NCBI RefSeq assembly: GCF_016623465.1
Contig: NZ_JAEDAJ010000004.1
Span: 124,001 to 188,000, forward strand
DNA from: Brachybacterium halotolerans
Lineage (GTDB): Bacteria > Actinomycetota > Actinomycetes > Actinomycetales > Dermabacteraceae
Direction: 5' to 3'
Length of the DNA: 64,000 bases
This document shows, one piece after another, positions 52,194 through 61,271 of this stretch; within the stretch, counting starts at the first letter, position 1; each line of letters begins with the position of its first letter. The notes beneath the pieces are model-generated. The model was not told the DNA's origin. It made no database searches and saw only the letters and a list, made by a program, of their open reading frames with translations. The position numbers and the translations under genes were made by a program.

Positions 52194-52206
52194 CGATGTG
52201 AGGGCC

Positions 52207-52842
52207 TCAGCCACTCCCCTTCGCCACCGCCACGGCCTCCCGCCGCTCCGTGACCCCGAGCTTCGCGAAGATTGCGTTGACGTGGGACTTCACGGTGGAG
52301 ACACCGAGGAACAGGCGTTGGGCGATCTCGGGGTTCGTGGCTCCGTCGGCCATCAGCTCGAGCACCTCCGCCTCACGGGCGGTGAGTCCTGGGAAGCGCT
52401 CTCGCACGCTCGTCGGGCGCGCCTCGGGGAGTCCGGCGACCACGCGTCCGGCGATCCGGGAGTCCAGCGGGGTGCCTCCTTCGGCAGCGGCACGGATCGC
52501 CGCGACCATCTCCTCGCGGCCCGCGTCCTTGGTGAGATAGCCGGCGGCGCCAGCCCGCAGCGCCGCGTCGATGCTCGCGTCGTCCGCGAAGGTGGTGAGG
52601 ACCAGGACGCGAACCTCCGGCGCACTGCGGGCGAGCGCTGCGGTCGCCTCGGCGCCGCCCATCCCGGGCATGCGCAGGTCCATGAGGACGACGTCGGGCG
52701 CGAGCTCCTCGGCGAGCGCGACCGCGCGGGCGCCGTCCTCCGCCTCGCCGAGCACGTCGATGCCGTCCGCGAGCGAGAGCACGGTGACGATGCCGTCGCG
52801 CACGAGGGCCTGGTCGTCGGCCACCAGGATGCGGATGCTCAT
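52207..52842 (-). CDS. NarL/LuxR-type response regulator
   Basis: 211 residues. Receiver: RILVADDQALVRDGI, phosphoacceptor Asp55 in VVLMDLRMPGMGG, TKDA. C-terminal LuxR HTH: LTAREAEVLELMADGATNPE then STVKSHVN. ATG overlaps the kinase stop. Cognate partner of the upstream histidine kinase. Confidence 0.93.
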   Translation of the reverse strand: MSIRILVADDQALVRDGIVTVLSLADGIDVLGEAEDGARAVALAEELAPDVVLMDLRMPGMGGAEATAALARSAPEVRVLVLTTFADDASIDAALRAGAAGYLTKDAGREEMVAAIRAAAEGGTPLDSRIAGRVVAGLPEARPTSVRERFPGLTAREAEVLELMADGATNPEIAQRLFLGVSTVKSHVNAIFAKLGVTERREAVAVAKGSG

Positions 52843-54254
52843 GGTCTCGTCTCCTCGGGTTCCGGTCCGGGATCGGCCGACGGATGCGCCGTCGACCCGG
52901 CCGCGGAGAGCGGGACGCTCGCGGTCGTCTCGAAGATGCCGCCGCTCAGCAGACGGGCGCTCGCGCCGCCGCCCACGGCCTCACAGCGCTCGCGCATGCC
53001 CAGCAGACCGAAGCCGCCGCCGGGGCTGCCGGCCCGTGGCGCCTGTCCGATGAGATCCGCGGCTCCCGCAGCCTCGCCGCCGCCATGCGTGTCGGTGGTC
53101 CTCACCCTGCAGCGCAGCACCGCTCGCCCGTCGCGAGCCTCGAGATCGAGGACGGTCGCCCGTGCGGGTGCATGGCGCCGCGCGTTCGTGAGCATCTCCT
53201 GCGCCGCGCGCAGGAGCGCATCCTCGCGTGCGGGCTCCAGGGAGCGCAGCGCATCGGCGCCCGCTCCGCGGTCCGAGGACGTCGTGGTCCCCTGAGCGAG
53301 CTGCCCAGAGGCGGCCGACGCAGGGGCGAGCAGTCCGTCCAGGCGCACCTCGCCGCCGCTGTCGCGGTGCGCGGCCGCGGCGTCCTCGATCCCGGCGATC
53401 ACCTCGCGCGGGGTCTCGCGGAGCGCGGAGACGGCGTCGCGGGACTCGGCGAGACCGTCGGCGGCCAGCCCCCGCGCCCTGCGCAGACGGGCCTCGAGCT
53501 CGTCGAAGCGTCCGGCCTCGGCGAGCGCCACGGCGGCGTCGAGCTGGAGGGTGAGGGCGCCGAGGGAGTGCGCGAGGACGTCGTGCAGGTCGCGGGCGAT
53601 GCGCGCCCGCTCCACGAGAGCCGCGTTCTCCGCGCGTTCGCGCTGGGCGGCGATCTGCTCCTGCAGCAGCACGCGCTCCCTGTCCGCCGAGCGGACGCGC
53701 TGGGCGCGGAAGCGGCCGATCAGCGCCGCTCCCGCGCATACCAGCAGGAAGATGATCAGCAGCTCGACCTTGGCCCCGGTGGCGAGCGCCGAGCCGACGA
53801 GGGCGAGCGCATCGGCTGCGAGGACGACGGCCATCACGTCCGTGCGCCGCTCGGGCCTGCGCACCAGGCGCACGATGCCCGCGATCGCGACGGGCAGCAG
53901 CGCGCTGCCGGTCGTGAAGGTGAGGGCGCACGCCGCGATCTGCGAGACGGAGACGACGACCGTCGCGGCACGGATCGTGCGCGGCCCCGCCTGTCGGTAC
54001 TGGTCGGTGAGAGCGCCCATCACCATCTCCGCCGACCACAGCACGACCACGCCGAAGGCCGCCGCGCGCAGCACGGGAGTCTCGACCTGCCACGCGGTCA
54101 GCATGAAGAAGACCGCGAGCGCGAGGGCGAGCACCATCGTCAGCCCATCGATGCGGCGCTCGCGGCCCGGTGTCGCGGGGTCGACCGACCGCACAGGACC
54201 GGCCGACGGCGCAGCCGCGCCCGTCGGCCGGGATCCATGCGGTGTCGAGATCAC
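52839..54254 (-). CDS. Sensor histidine kinase (NarX/DesK-type, HisKA_3)
   Basis: 471 residues with about five TM segments (residues 38-190), a coiled coil, the H box ERARIARDLHDVLAHSLG and HATPase region (EMLTNARRHAPAR, GGGFGLLGMRERCEAVGG). GTG 54254 follows TAGGAT by 7 nt (leaderless candidate). Signal unknown; the TM-only sensor part suggests membrane or cell-envelope cues. Transmits to the adjacent regulator. Confidence 0.9.
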   Translation of the reverse strand: MISTPHGSRPTGAAAPSAGPVRSVDPATPGRERRIDGLTMVLALALAVFFMLTAWQVETPVLRAAAFGVVVLWSAEMVMGALTDQYRQAGPRTIRAATVVVSVSQIAACALTFTTGSALLPVAIAGIVRLVRRPERRTDVMAVVLAADALALVGSALATGAKVELLIIFLLVCAGAALIGRFRAQRVRSADRERVLLQEQIAAQRERAENAALVERARIARDLHDVLAHSLGALTLQLDAAVALAEAGRFDELEARLRRARGLAADGLAESRDAVSALRETPREVIAGIEDAAAAHRDSGGEVRLDGLLAPASAASGQLAQGTTTSSDRGAGADALRSLEPAREDALLRAAQEMLTNARRHAPARATVLDLEARDGRAVLRCRVRTTDTHGGGEAAGAADLIGQAPRAGSPGGGFGLLGMRERCEAVGGGASARLLSGGIFETTASVPLSAAGSTAHPSADPGPEPEETRP

Positions 54255-54264
54255 CCGCGCGATC

Positions 54265-54783
54265 CTATGACCTGGTCGCCGCCGGCACGACGGGCAGGTC
54301 CTGGGCGCTGCGGGGGCGACGGGTCGCCACGGCCGCGCTGACCAGTCGGGCGAGGCCGACCGACACCAGGATCAGGCCGGTGGTGCGGGAGCTCTGCGAG
54401 CCCGTGAGCACGACGACGGCGATGGACATGCCCACGCGCACCGCGATGTACACGACCCACAGGGCGAGGCCCCACCAGCCGCCGCGCATCTCGAGCGAGC
54501 CGTCTGCGCCGGGGCGGACCGTGCTGACCAGGCCCATCACGAGTCCGGCGGCGATGGCGAAAGCGACGGTGAGGACGAGGTATCCGAGCGAGACCGCGTC
54601 GAGCCGCGACTGCGCGATCTGCTGGAGCACCAGCACCAGGCCGATCACGCTGAGGACCGTGCCGATGCGCTGCATCCTGGCGACCGTTCGCCATCGCAGC
54701 TGCTGACGCAGGATGAGGGCCAGCATGGCGAGCACGATGAGGCCCTCGAGCAGGGCGTTCCAGGGGATGGACGAGGCGTTCAT
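54265..54783 (-). CDS. Four- to five-TM membrane protein, DUF1453-like
   Basis: 172 residues, mostly hydrophobic (LLEGLIVLAMLALILRQQ, VLSVIGLVLVLQQIA, GLALWVVYIAVRVGMSIAVV). The QLRWRTV basic loop after TM1 recalls the DUF1453/CcdC group, but I am not certain. GGAGGAGATC before ATG 54783. It ends 10 bp before the kinase start, so it may belong to the same transcript and regulon. Confidence 0.75.
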   Translation of the reverse strand: MNASSIPWNALLEGLIVLAMLALILRQQLRWRTVARMQRIGTVLSVIGLVLVLQQIAQSRLDAVSLGYLVLTVAFAIAAGLVMGLVSTVRPGADGSLEMRGGWWGLALWVVYIAVRVGMSIAVVVLTGSQSSRTTGLILVSVGLARLVSAAVATRRPRSAQDLPVVPAATRS

Positions 54784-54904
54784 GATCTCCTCCGAGGATC
54801 GGGTGGCCGGCCTCCGCGGGCCGATGACTCGATCCTTCGGCACAGGCTCTCCCGGGCGAACCGCCCGCGGGTGGAGAACAGGGTGGAGATCTCGAGGGCG
54901 CTGC

Positions 54905-55666
54905 TCAGACGCTCGGGACGCGGCGCGACGGGTCCGATTCCTCGAGCACCTCGCGCAGCCATCGCATCGCCAGCGCCGGATCGTCCGCAGTGGTGCCGTC
55001 GGCCTGCAGACGCACGGCGTCCCGCATGTTCTCGAGGGTTCGCATCGGCCACACGTGCAGCTCCAGACCGTGGTCGCGGATCTGCTGTGCGGTCTCCTCC
55101 GTGAGCCCCTCGAGGCCGATGCCGATCCGCTGCGCACGGGTGTGCTCGACCAGGCCCTGCCAGCCTCCGGGGAAGGCGTCGGCCGTCGCGAGATCCTTGC
55201 GGATCACTCCGCGGCGCACCTGCGGCATCAGCCGCGCCGCCTCGCGCAGCGCATCCTCCTGGAAGCTCATGAGCACGGTCCGCTCGGCGTCGGCCCGATG
55301 CTCGGCGAAGAACCGGGCGAGGTGGGGCACGGTCTCCGGCGCCTTGATCTCCAGCTGGATGCCGGTGCTCGTGGCGTCGTACATCTCCGGGAGGGAGACC
55401 ACCCCGCGTCCCGAATCGAGCACCGCCGCCTGCAGCCGCGCCATGGTGAGCTCGCCGGCGGGCCCCAGGCCCCGGGCGGAGTCCGCGCCCGCCGTGCGGT
55501 CGAGCGTCGCGTCGTGCAGCAGGAACAGCTGCTCGTCCGCGCTCAGGCGGACGTCGAGCTCGATCTCGTCGACACCCGCCTCCTCCGCGAGCGCGTAGGA
55601 CTCCAGGCTGTTCTCGGGGGCGTGGGCCATCGCGCCGCGATGTCCCACGATCAGCATGCCGGTCAT
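54905..55666 (-). CDS. Glycerophosphodiester phosphodiesterase
   Basis: 253 residues. GHRGAMAHAPENSLESYALA (catalytic HRG and PEN) and DEIELDVRLSADEQLFLLHD (metal-binding ExD and second His) are the GDPD active site; LEIKAPETV completes it. It cleaves glycerophosphodiesters to glycerol-3-P. No signal peptide, so cytoplasmic. Confidence 0.93.
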   Translation of the reverse strand: MTGMLIVGHRGAMAHAPENSLESYALAEEAGVDEIELDVRLSADEQLFLLHDATLDRTAGADSARGLGPAGELTMARLQAAVLDSGRGVVSLPEMYDATSTGIQLEIKAPETVPHLARFFAEHRADAERTVLMSFQEDALREAARLMPQVRRGVIRKDLATADAFPGGWQGLVEHTRAQRIGIGLEGLTEETAQQIRDHGLELHVWPMRTLENMRDAVRLQADGTTADDPALAMRWLREVLEESDPSRRVPSV

Positions 55667-55925
55667 GGATCCGTTCCTGCTCTCCGTGCGAAGGTCTCCC
55701 GAGCCCTGTCGAGCGCGGGATCACGGGCGGTGACCCGCTGGTCGTCCGCGACCGCCGTCACCGTAGCAACGTCGATCGCCCCCGGACGTGCCGCGTCCAT
55801 GGGGGCGCGGCGGGTTCATCGGACTGTTCCCTCGCCGTCAGCGACCCGCTCCCGCGCGAACTGGCCTACCCTCGAAGGAGGTCCGCCGCCGGACCCGGCG
55901 GCGGGGGTCCCAGGAGGGCAGCATC

Positions 55926-57887
55926 GTGGCAGCCTCGCCAGCACGCACCGTCGCGCACCAGCTCATCGCGTCCCATCTCGTCGAGGGCGACATGGTCCCC
56001 GGCAGCGAGATCGGCCTGAGGGTCGACCAGACGCTCACCCAGGACGCGACCGGAACCATGGTCATGCTCGAGCTCGAGGCCATGGGTCTTGACCGGATCC
56101 GCACCGAGCTCTCCGTGCAGTACGTGGACCACAACCTGCTGCAGACGGACGAGAAGAACCCCGACGACCACCTGTTCCTGCTCTCGGCCGCGCGGCGCTT
56201 CGGCCTCTGGTTCTCCAAGGCGGGCAACGGCGTCTCCCATCCGGTGCACCAGGCCCACTTCGGCCGCCCGGGGGCGACGCTGATCGGCTCGGACTCCCAC
56301 ACCTGCGCCGCGGGCGCGCTCGGCATGCTCGCGATCGGCGTGGGCGGCCTGGAGATCGCGATGGCGATGGCCGGCCAGCCGCTCTACGTCGCCATGCCCG
56401 AGGTCTGGGGCGTCGAGCTCACCGGCGGGCTGCCGGACTGGGTGAGCGCGAAGGACGTGGTGCTGGAGATGCTGCGCCGCCACGGCGTCAGCGGCGGCGT
56501 CGGCCGCATCATCGAGTACCACGGCGAGGGCCTCGCCCAGCTGACCGCGATGGACCGGCACGTGATCGCGAACATGGGCGCCGAGCTCGGCGCGACCGCG
56601 ACAGTCTTCCCCGCCGACGACGCGGTCCGCGACTACCTGCGGGCCGTCGGCCGCAGTGACGAGTTCACCCGTCTCGAGGCCGACGAGGGCGCGCAGTACG
56701 ACGTCACCGAGCACATCGACCTGGGCGCCCTCGAGCCCCTGATCGCCGCTCCGTCCTCCCCCGGCAACGTGCGCCCCGTCGCCGAGGTCGAGGACGAGGA
56801 CGTGTTCCAGGTGGTCGTCGGCTCCTCGGCGAACCCTGGACTGCGGGACTTCGCCGCGTTCGCCGAGACCCTGCGCGGCCGCCAGGCGCACGAGGCCGTC
56901 TCCGTGGACGTGAACCCGACCTCCCGCGAGGTCCTCGCCGACCTGATCAGCGGCGGCTGGCTCACCGATCTGGTGGCCTCCGGGGCGCGCATCCACCAGT
57001 CCGGATGCCTCGGCTGCATCGGGATGGGACAGGCCCCCGCGAGCGGCCGCAACTCGCTGCGGACCATGCCCCGCAACTTCCCGGGCCGCTCGGGCACCGA
57101 GGAGGACTCGGTGTGGCTGTGCTCGCCGGAGACCGCGGCCGCGGCGGCGCTGACCGGGCGGATCACCGATCCGCGCACGCTCACGGACTCGCTCGGGATC
57201 CCGGCCCCGCGCCCGCAGCTCCCCACGGAGTTCGCACGCATCGAGGACATGCTGCAGCCGCCGCTTCCGCTCGAGGAGGCCCGTGAGGTCGAGCTCGTGA
57301 AGGGCCCGAACATCTCCTCGCTGCCCGAGTTCGCGCCGATCGACGACGATCTGCGGTCCCCCGTGATCCTGGTGATGGGCGACGACGTCTCGACCGACGA
57401 GATCATGCCCGCCGGCTCGCGCGTGCTCCCCTTCCGCTCGAACATCCCGAAGATCTCCGAGTTCACCTTCACCCGCATCGACCCGAACTACCCCGCGCAC
57501 GCGGCGGAGGCGAAGGACGCGGGAGGCCACGTGGTGGTCGCCGGGAAGAACTACGGGCAGGGCTCCTCGCGCGAGCACGCCGTGATCGCTCCCCGCTACC
57601 TGGGGCTGAAGGCGGTCATCGCGGTGTCCTTCGCCCGCATCCACTGGCAGAACCTCGCGAACTTCGGGATCCTCGCCCTCGAGTTCGACGACCCGGAGGA
57701 CCACGACAGGATCTCCACGGGCGATCTCGTCGAGATCGACGGCATCCACGCGGCGCTCGAGGCCGGCACGGACCTCACCGCACGGATCGGGGACCGGGAG
57801 GTCCCCGTGCATCACCGGCTCTCGCCGCGCCAGGTGGAGATGGTGCTCGCGGGCGGACGGATCCCGCTCGCCGCGCGCGAGGCGTGA
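55926..57887 (+). CDS. Aconitate hydratase (compact single-chain type)
   Basis: 653 residues with all four aconitase domains. Cluster ligands are Cys in GSDSHTCAAGALG and both Cys of SGCLGCIGMGQAPASG. The swivel domain carries MGDDVSTDEIMPAG, GKNYGQGSSREHAVIAPRYLG. The length and sequence are closer to the short mitochondrial/LeuC-like class than to the 900-residue AcnA. GTG 55926 with AGGAGGG upstream. It could act on aconitate or homoaconitate; aconitase is most likely. Confidence 0.9.
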   Translation: MAASPARTVAHQLIASHLVEGDMVPGSEIGLRVDQTLTQDATGTMVMLELEAMGLDRIRTELSVQYVDHNLLQTDEKNPDDHLFLLSAARRFGLWFSKAGNGVSHPVHQAHFGRPGATLIGSDSHTCAAGALGMLAIGVGGLEIAMAMAGQPLYVAMPEVWGVELTGGLPDWVSAKDVVLEMLRRHGVSGGVGRIIEYHGEGLAQLTAMDRHVIANMGAELGATATVFPADDAVRDYLRAVGRSDEFTRLEADEGAQYDVTEHIDLGALEPLIAAPSSPGNVRPVAEVEDEDVFQVVVGSSANPGLRDFAAFAETLRGRQAHEAVSVDVNPTSREVLADLISGGWLTDLVASGARIHQSGCLGCIGMGQAPASGRNSLRTMPRNFPGRSGTEEDSVWLCSPETAAAAALTGRITDPRTLTDSLGIPAPRPQLPTEFARIEDMLQPPLPLEEAREVELVKGPNISSLPEFAPIDDDLRSPVILVMGDDVSTDEIMPAGSRVLPFRSNIPKISEFTFTRIDPNYPAHAAEAKDAGGHVVVAGKNYGQGSSREHAVIAPRYLGLKAVIAVSFARIHWQNLANFGILALEFDDPEDHDRISTGDLVEIDGIHAALEAGTDLTARIGDREVPVHHRLSPRQVEMVLAGGRIPLAAREA

Positions 57888-57932
57888 GTCGCGCATCGTG
57901 AGGCGCGGGTCCCGAGGGACGACAATGGCCCC

Positions 57933-58505
57933 ATGATCGACTGGGACCTCATCTGGCGCGACTACGTCGGGATCAGCGGCAGCGCGGTCCTCGGCGTCGT
58001 CGCCTCGACCATCGTGCTGTACGGCTTCTTCTCCCTGCTCATGCAGGCGATCGGTCCGCGCCTGATGGCCCGCCCCAGCGCCGGCAGCTTCGTGGTCCTG
58101 GCCGTCGTCGGCGGCATCACCGCCCGCGCGACCCTCGGCGAATCGCCGACCATGCTCGGCGCGGTGGTCGTCCTGAGCACCCTGGTGGTCCTCGAGTACG
58201 TGACGGGCAGGTTCCGCCGGGTCCCTCTGCTGCTGCGGCGCACGCGCCCGATCGTGGTCATGCTCGGCGGGGAGCCGGTCGCGGCCGGCCTGCAGCGCAG
58301 CAGGCTGACCCGTGCCATGCTGCTGGATCGCCTGCGCGTGAGCGGGGTGCTCGACCTCGACCAGGTGGAGCTGGTGATCCTCGAGGTCCGCGGCACGCTC
58401 ACGATCGTCCGGCGCGGCAGCCGGATCGACCGCGATCTCGTGTCCCAGGTCGTCGGTCGTGACCGGATCCCCGAGCGCCTGCTGTCGGACCCCGAGAGCG
58501 CATGA
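57933..58505 (+). CDS. DUF421 (YetF/YcaP-like) membrane protein
   Basis: 190 residues: three TM helices, then the soluble YetF-like domain (RPIVVMLGGEPVAAGLQRSRLT, LDQVELVILEVRGTLTIVRR). SFVVLAVVGGITARATLG matches DUF421. GACAAT lies 6 nt before the ATG, so possibly leaderless. Function of the family unknown. Confidence 0.87.
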   Translation: MIDWDLIWRDYVGISGSAVLGVVASTIVLYGFFSLLMQAIGPRLMARPSAGSFVVLAVVGGITARATLGESPTMLGAVVVLSTLVVLEYVTGRFRRVPLLLRRTRPIVVMLGGEPVAAGLQRSRLTRAMLLDRLRVSGVLDLDQVELVILEVRGTLTIVRRGSRIDRDLVSQVVGRDRIPERLLSDPESA

Positions 58506-58517
58506 GGTCCGGCCCGC

Positions 58518-59693
58518 TCACTCCAGGACGGCCAGCGCGAGCGTCGCCAGGGGCACCGTGATCACCACTGCGACCGCGCCCAGCGCCATGAAGCGCACCC
58601 AGGGGATCCTCACGCCCATCGCCTGCATCCGCTGATGCCACAGGAGGGTGGCCAATGATGCCCACGGGGTGATCAGGGGCCCCACGTCCACGCCGATCAG
58701 CAGGGCCATGGTCGACGCGGGGTCGTCCGCCGAGGCGCGCTCGAGGAGGAGGAACGCGGGGAGGTTGTCGAGCACGTTCGCCGCGAGCGCCGAGGTCCCG
58801 GCGGTGCGCAGCAGGCCCGTCGGCCCCGCGCCGCCGTCGGCCGCACGGAGCACGAACGACGTCGCGCCCTGCACGTGCGCGGTCTCGACCAGCACGAAGA
58901 GGGCGAGGGCGATCGCGAGCGGATGCCAGGGCACCAGGTGCACTCCGATCGCCTCGCGGCGCCGCAGCGCGAAGGCGAGCAGCAGCACGAGCGCGGCGGC
59001 GCCCGCCGGGATCCACACCGCGGGCACCACCACGAGCAGGGGCAGCAGCACGACGACCACGCATCCGCTGATCCGCAGCAGGACGCGGTCATGGATCTGC
59101 GGGGCGGGCGACGCCCGGAAGCGACCCTGCAGGTCCCGGCGATGGACGATCGCCAGGAGTGCCACCGGGACGACGATCGCGATCAGGGTGGGCACGGCGC
59201 TGCGGGCGAGGAACGACGCCGTGCCTCCGCCCAGGGCATCCCTGGCCAGCAGATTCGTGAGGTTCGAGACCGGCAGCAGCAGTGACGCCGTGTTCGCGAG
59301 CCACACGGTGGCCAGGGCGAAGGGCACCGCGGGCACGTCGACGCGCCGGGCCGTGAGCACGACCACCGGGGTCATGATCAGCGCCGTCGTGTCCAGGGAG
59401 AAGAAGGCCGTGCACACGACGGCGAGAGCGCACACGGCGCACCACAGCACGGCGGTGCGCCCGCGCGCGAGGACGGTGAGGCCGTGGGCGATCACGTCCA
59501 GGAGTCCTGCCTCGCGCGCGAGCTCGGCGAGCACCGCGATCGCGACGACGAATCCCAGCACCGGTGCGACCCGCTCCAGCAGCGCCGCGAGATCCTGCGG
59601 GGGCAGCCCGCCGCCGAGGACGCACAGCACGGCGGCCAGGACCAGCGCCCCGATCGCGAGCGCGCCGGAGCGCCTGCGCAGGAGTCCGAGCAT
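58518..59693 (-). CDS. SLC13/ArsB-like anion permease
   Basis: 391 residues, about 10 TM helices. FFSLDTTALIMTPVVVLTARR and LANTASLLLPVSNLTNLL with later NVLDNLPAFLLLERAS and GVDVGPLITPWASLATLLW repeat the ArsB/NhaD substrate loops. ATG 59693 follows TACGCT by 7 nt, which excludes the longer ORF. Substrate (arsenite, citrate or another anion) unknown; no ars genes adjoin. Confidence 0.82.
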   Translation of the reverse strand: MLGLLRRRSGALAIGALVLAAVLCVLGGGLPPQDLAALLERVAPVLGFVVAIAVLAELAREAGLLDVIAHGLTVLARGRTAVLWCAVCALAVVCTAFFSLDTTALIMTPVVVLTARRVDVPAVPFALATVWLANTASLLLPVSNLTNLLARDALGGGTASFLARSAVPTLIAIVVPVALLAIVHRRDLQGRFRASPAPQIHDRVLLRISGCVVVVLLPLLVVVPAVWIPAGAAALVLLLAFALRRREAIGVHLVPWHPLAIALALFVLVETAHVQGATSFVLRAADGGAGPTGLLRTAGTSALAANVLDNLPAFLLLERASADDPASTMALLIGVDVGPLITPWASLATLLWHQRMQAMGVRIPWVRFMALGAVAVVITVPLATLALAVLE

Positions 59694-59793
59694 GCTGCGA
59701 AGCGTAGACCGCGGGGCCTGCCCACGGGGCCCGCCGCTCCCAGGGCGCGGGACGGCCTCGTCCGATGCGCGCGGCGGCGCTACCCTCGCACGT

Positions 59794-59866
59794 GCACGGG
59801 GTGCCCTGACCAGGGCTGAGAACACACCCGCTGAACCTGATCGAGCTCGTACTCGCGGAGGGATCG
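59794..59866 (+). promoter_or_regulatory. TPP riboswitch (THI element)
   Basis: Contains GGGGTGCC, the universal GGCTGAGA, ACACCCGCTGAACCTGATC and GTACTCGCGGAGGGA in order, the full THI-box. TACCCT at 59781-59786 is a -10 that starts transcription at its 5' edge. GGAGGGA also acts as the ribosome site for the ATG at 59872, so thiamine pyrophosphate would block translation. Confidence 0.95.
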
Positions 59867-59871
59867 CCACC

Positions 59872-60561
59872 ATGACACCTGCCCCACGTCCGTCCACCGA
59901 GGACGCCGCCCTCACGGCGTCCCTGCGCGGCCAGCACGTCCAGGCGTGGGAGCGCGCCGTCGGCCACCGCTTCGTGCGCGAGCTGCACGCGGGAACCGTC
60001 CCGGACGAGGTGATGGCGCGCTACCTGGTGCAGGACCATCGCTTCCTCGACGCCTTCCTGCAGCTGATCGGCGCCGCGCTGGCCACCGCCCGCACCCCCG
60101 CCGCCCGGCTGCGATTCGCGCGCTTCGCCGGGGAGGTCGCCGGCGACGAGAACACGTACTTCCTGCGCGCCCTCGACGCGCTCGGGGTGAGCGAGGAGGA
60201 GCGCGCGCGGATCCCGAACACCGCGGCCACCGACGGCTTCCTCGACGTGTTCCGGGAGGCGGCGGAGACCCGCGACCACGCCGCGATCCTCGCGGTCCTG
60301 CTGGTCACCGAATGGCTCTACCTGGACTGGGCGAGCCGGGCGCCCTCTCCCCGGCCCGAGAGCTTCGTCCACGCCGAGTGGATCTCTCTGCACGACGGCC
60401 CCGGCTTCCGCGATCTCGTGGACTTCCTGCGCGCCGAGCTCGACGCCGCCGATGTGGAGGACCCCGAGCGCGTGCGCGCCTTCTTCGCGCGCACCGTCCA
60501 GCTCGAGAACGAGTTCTTCGACTCGGCCTACGAGGCCGACGGCGAGGAGGCGACGGCATGA
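59872..60561 (+). CDS. TenA-family protein, Cys-lacking (TenA_E-like)
   Basis: 229 residues. YLVQDHRFLDAFLQLIG and TEWLYLDWA; the usual active-site Cys is replaced by an acidic residue in the TEWLYLDW block. C-terminal VQLENEFFDSAYEAD carries the conserved Glu. Such proteins salvage thiamin-pyrimidine breakdown products. First gene under the TPP riboswitch; ATGA overlap with tenA. Confidence 0.85.
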   Translation: MTPAPRPSTEDAALTASLRGQHVQAWERAVGHRFVRELHAGTVPDEVMARYLVQDHRFLDAFLQLIGAALATARTPAARLRFARFAGEVAGDENTYFLRALDALGVSEEERARIPNTAATDGFLDVFREAAETRDHAAILAVLLVTEWLYLDWASRAPSPRPESFVHAEWISLHDGPGFRDLVDFLRAELDAADVEDPERVRAFFARTVQLENEFFDSAYEADGEEATA

Positions 60562-61217
60562 GCGCCTCCGTCCTGTTCGACCAGCTCAAGGCCTCCGCCG
60601 CCGAGGACTGGGACGCCTACGTCCACCACCCCTTCGTCACGCGGCTGGGCGAGGGCACGCTCCCCTTGGCCGCCTTCCAGGACTACCTGGTCCAGGACTA
60701 CCTCTTCCTCCTCCAGTTCGCGCGGGCGGGCGCCCTGGCCGCGTACAAGGCCGACGGCCTCGAGGGCATCCGCTCCGCCGCGGACTCGCTGACCGCGATC
60801 CTCACCGAGACCGCTCTGCACGTGCGGCTCACGGCCTCCTGGGGCATCGACCGCGAGTGCCTCGAGTCGGCCGACGAGAAGACCGGCACCGTCGCCTACA
60901 CGCGCTTCGTCCTGGACGCCGGCATGGCCGGGGACGCCCTGGACCTGCAGGTCGCCCTCGCGCCCTGCGCGATCGGCTACGCGGAGATCGGGACCGCCCT
61001 CGCGCCGCGCCTCGCCGAACGCGACGATCACCCCTACGGCGAGTGGATCGCCGAGTACGCGGGCCAGGAGTTCCAGGCGAGCGCCGCCGAGGCCGGTGCG
61101 CGGCTCGACGAGCTCGCGGGCGACCATCTGCCCGCCCGCCGGTGGGCACGGCTCGAACGGATCTTCCGCACGGCCACCCGCATGGAGGCCGCGTTCTGGC
61201 AGCAGGCGCTGGACTGA
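60558..61217 (+). CDS. tenA: Thiaminase II / aminopyrimidine aminohydrolase TenA
   Basis: 219 residues. FQDYLVQDYLFLLQFARA; active-site Cys in APCAIGYAEIGTAL; C-terminal Glu in ATRMEAAFWQQALD. Hydrolyses aminopyrimidines to HMP for thiamine salvage. Paired with the Cys-lacking paralogue under one riboswitch. Confidence 0.9.
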   Translation: MSASVLFDQLKASAAEDWDAYVHHPFVTRLGEGTLPLAAFQDYLVQDYLFLLQFARAGALAAYKADGLEGIRSAADSLTAILTETALHVRLTASWGIDRECLESADEKTGTVAYTRFVLDAGMAGDALDLQVALAPCAIGYAEIGTALAPRLAERDDHPYGEWIAEYAGQEFQASAAEAGARLDELAGDHLPARRWARLERIFRTATRMEAAFWQQALD

Positions 61218-61271
61218 TCGCGGGCGTGCATTCCCCGAGCGCACGGGGACCGCACGTGCAAGCATGAAGCG

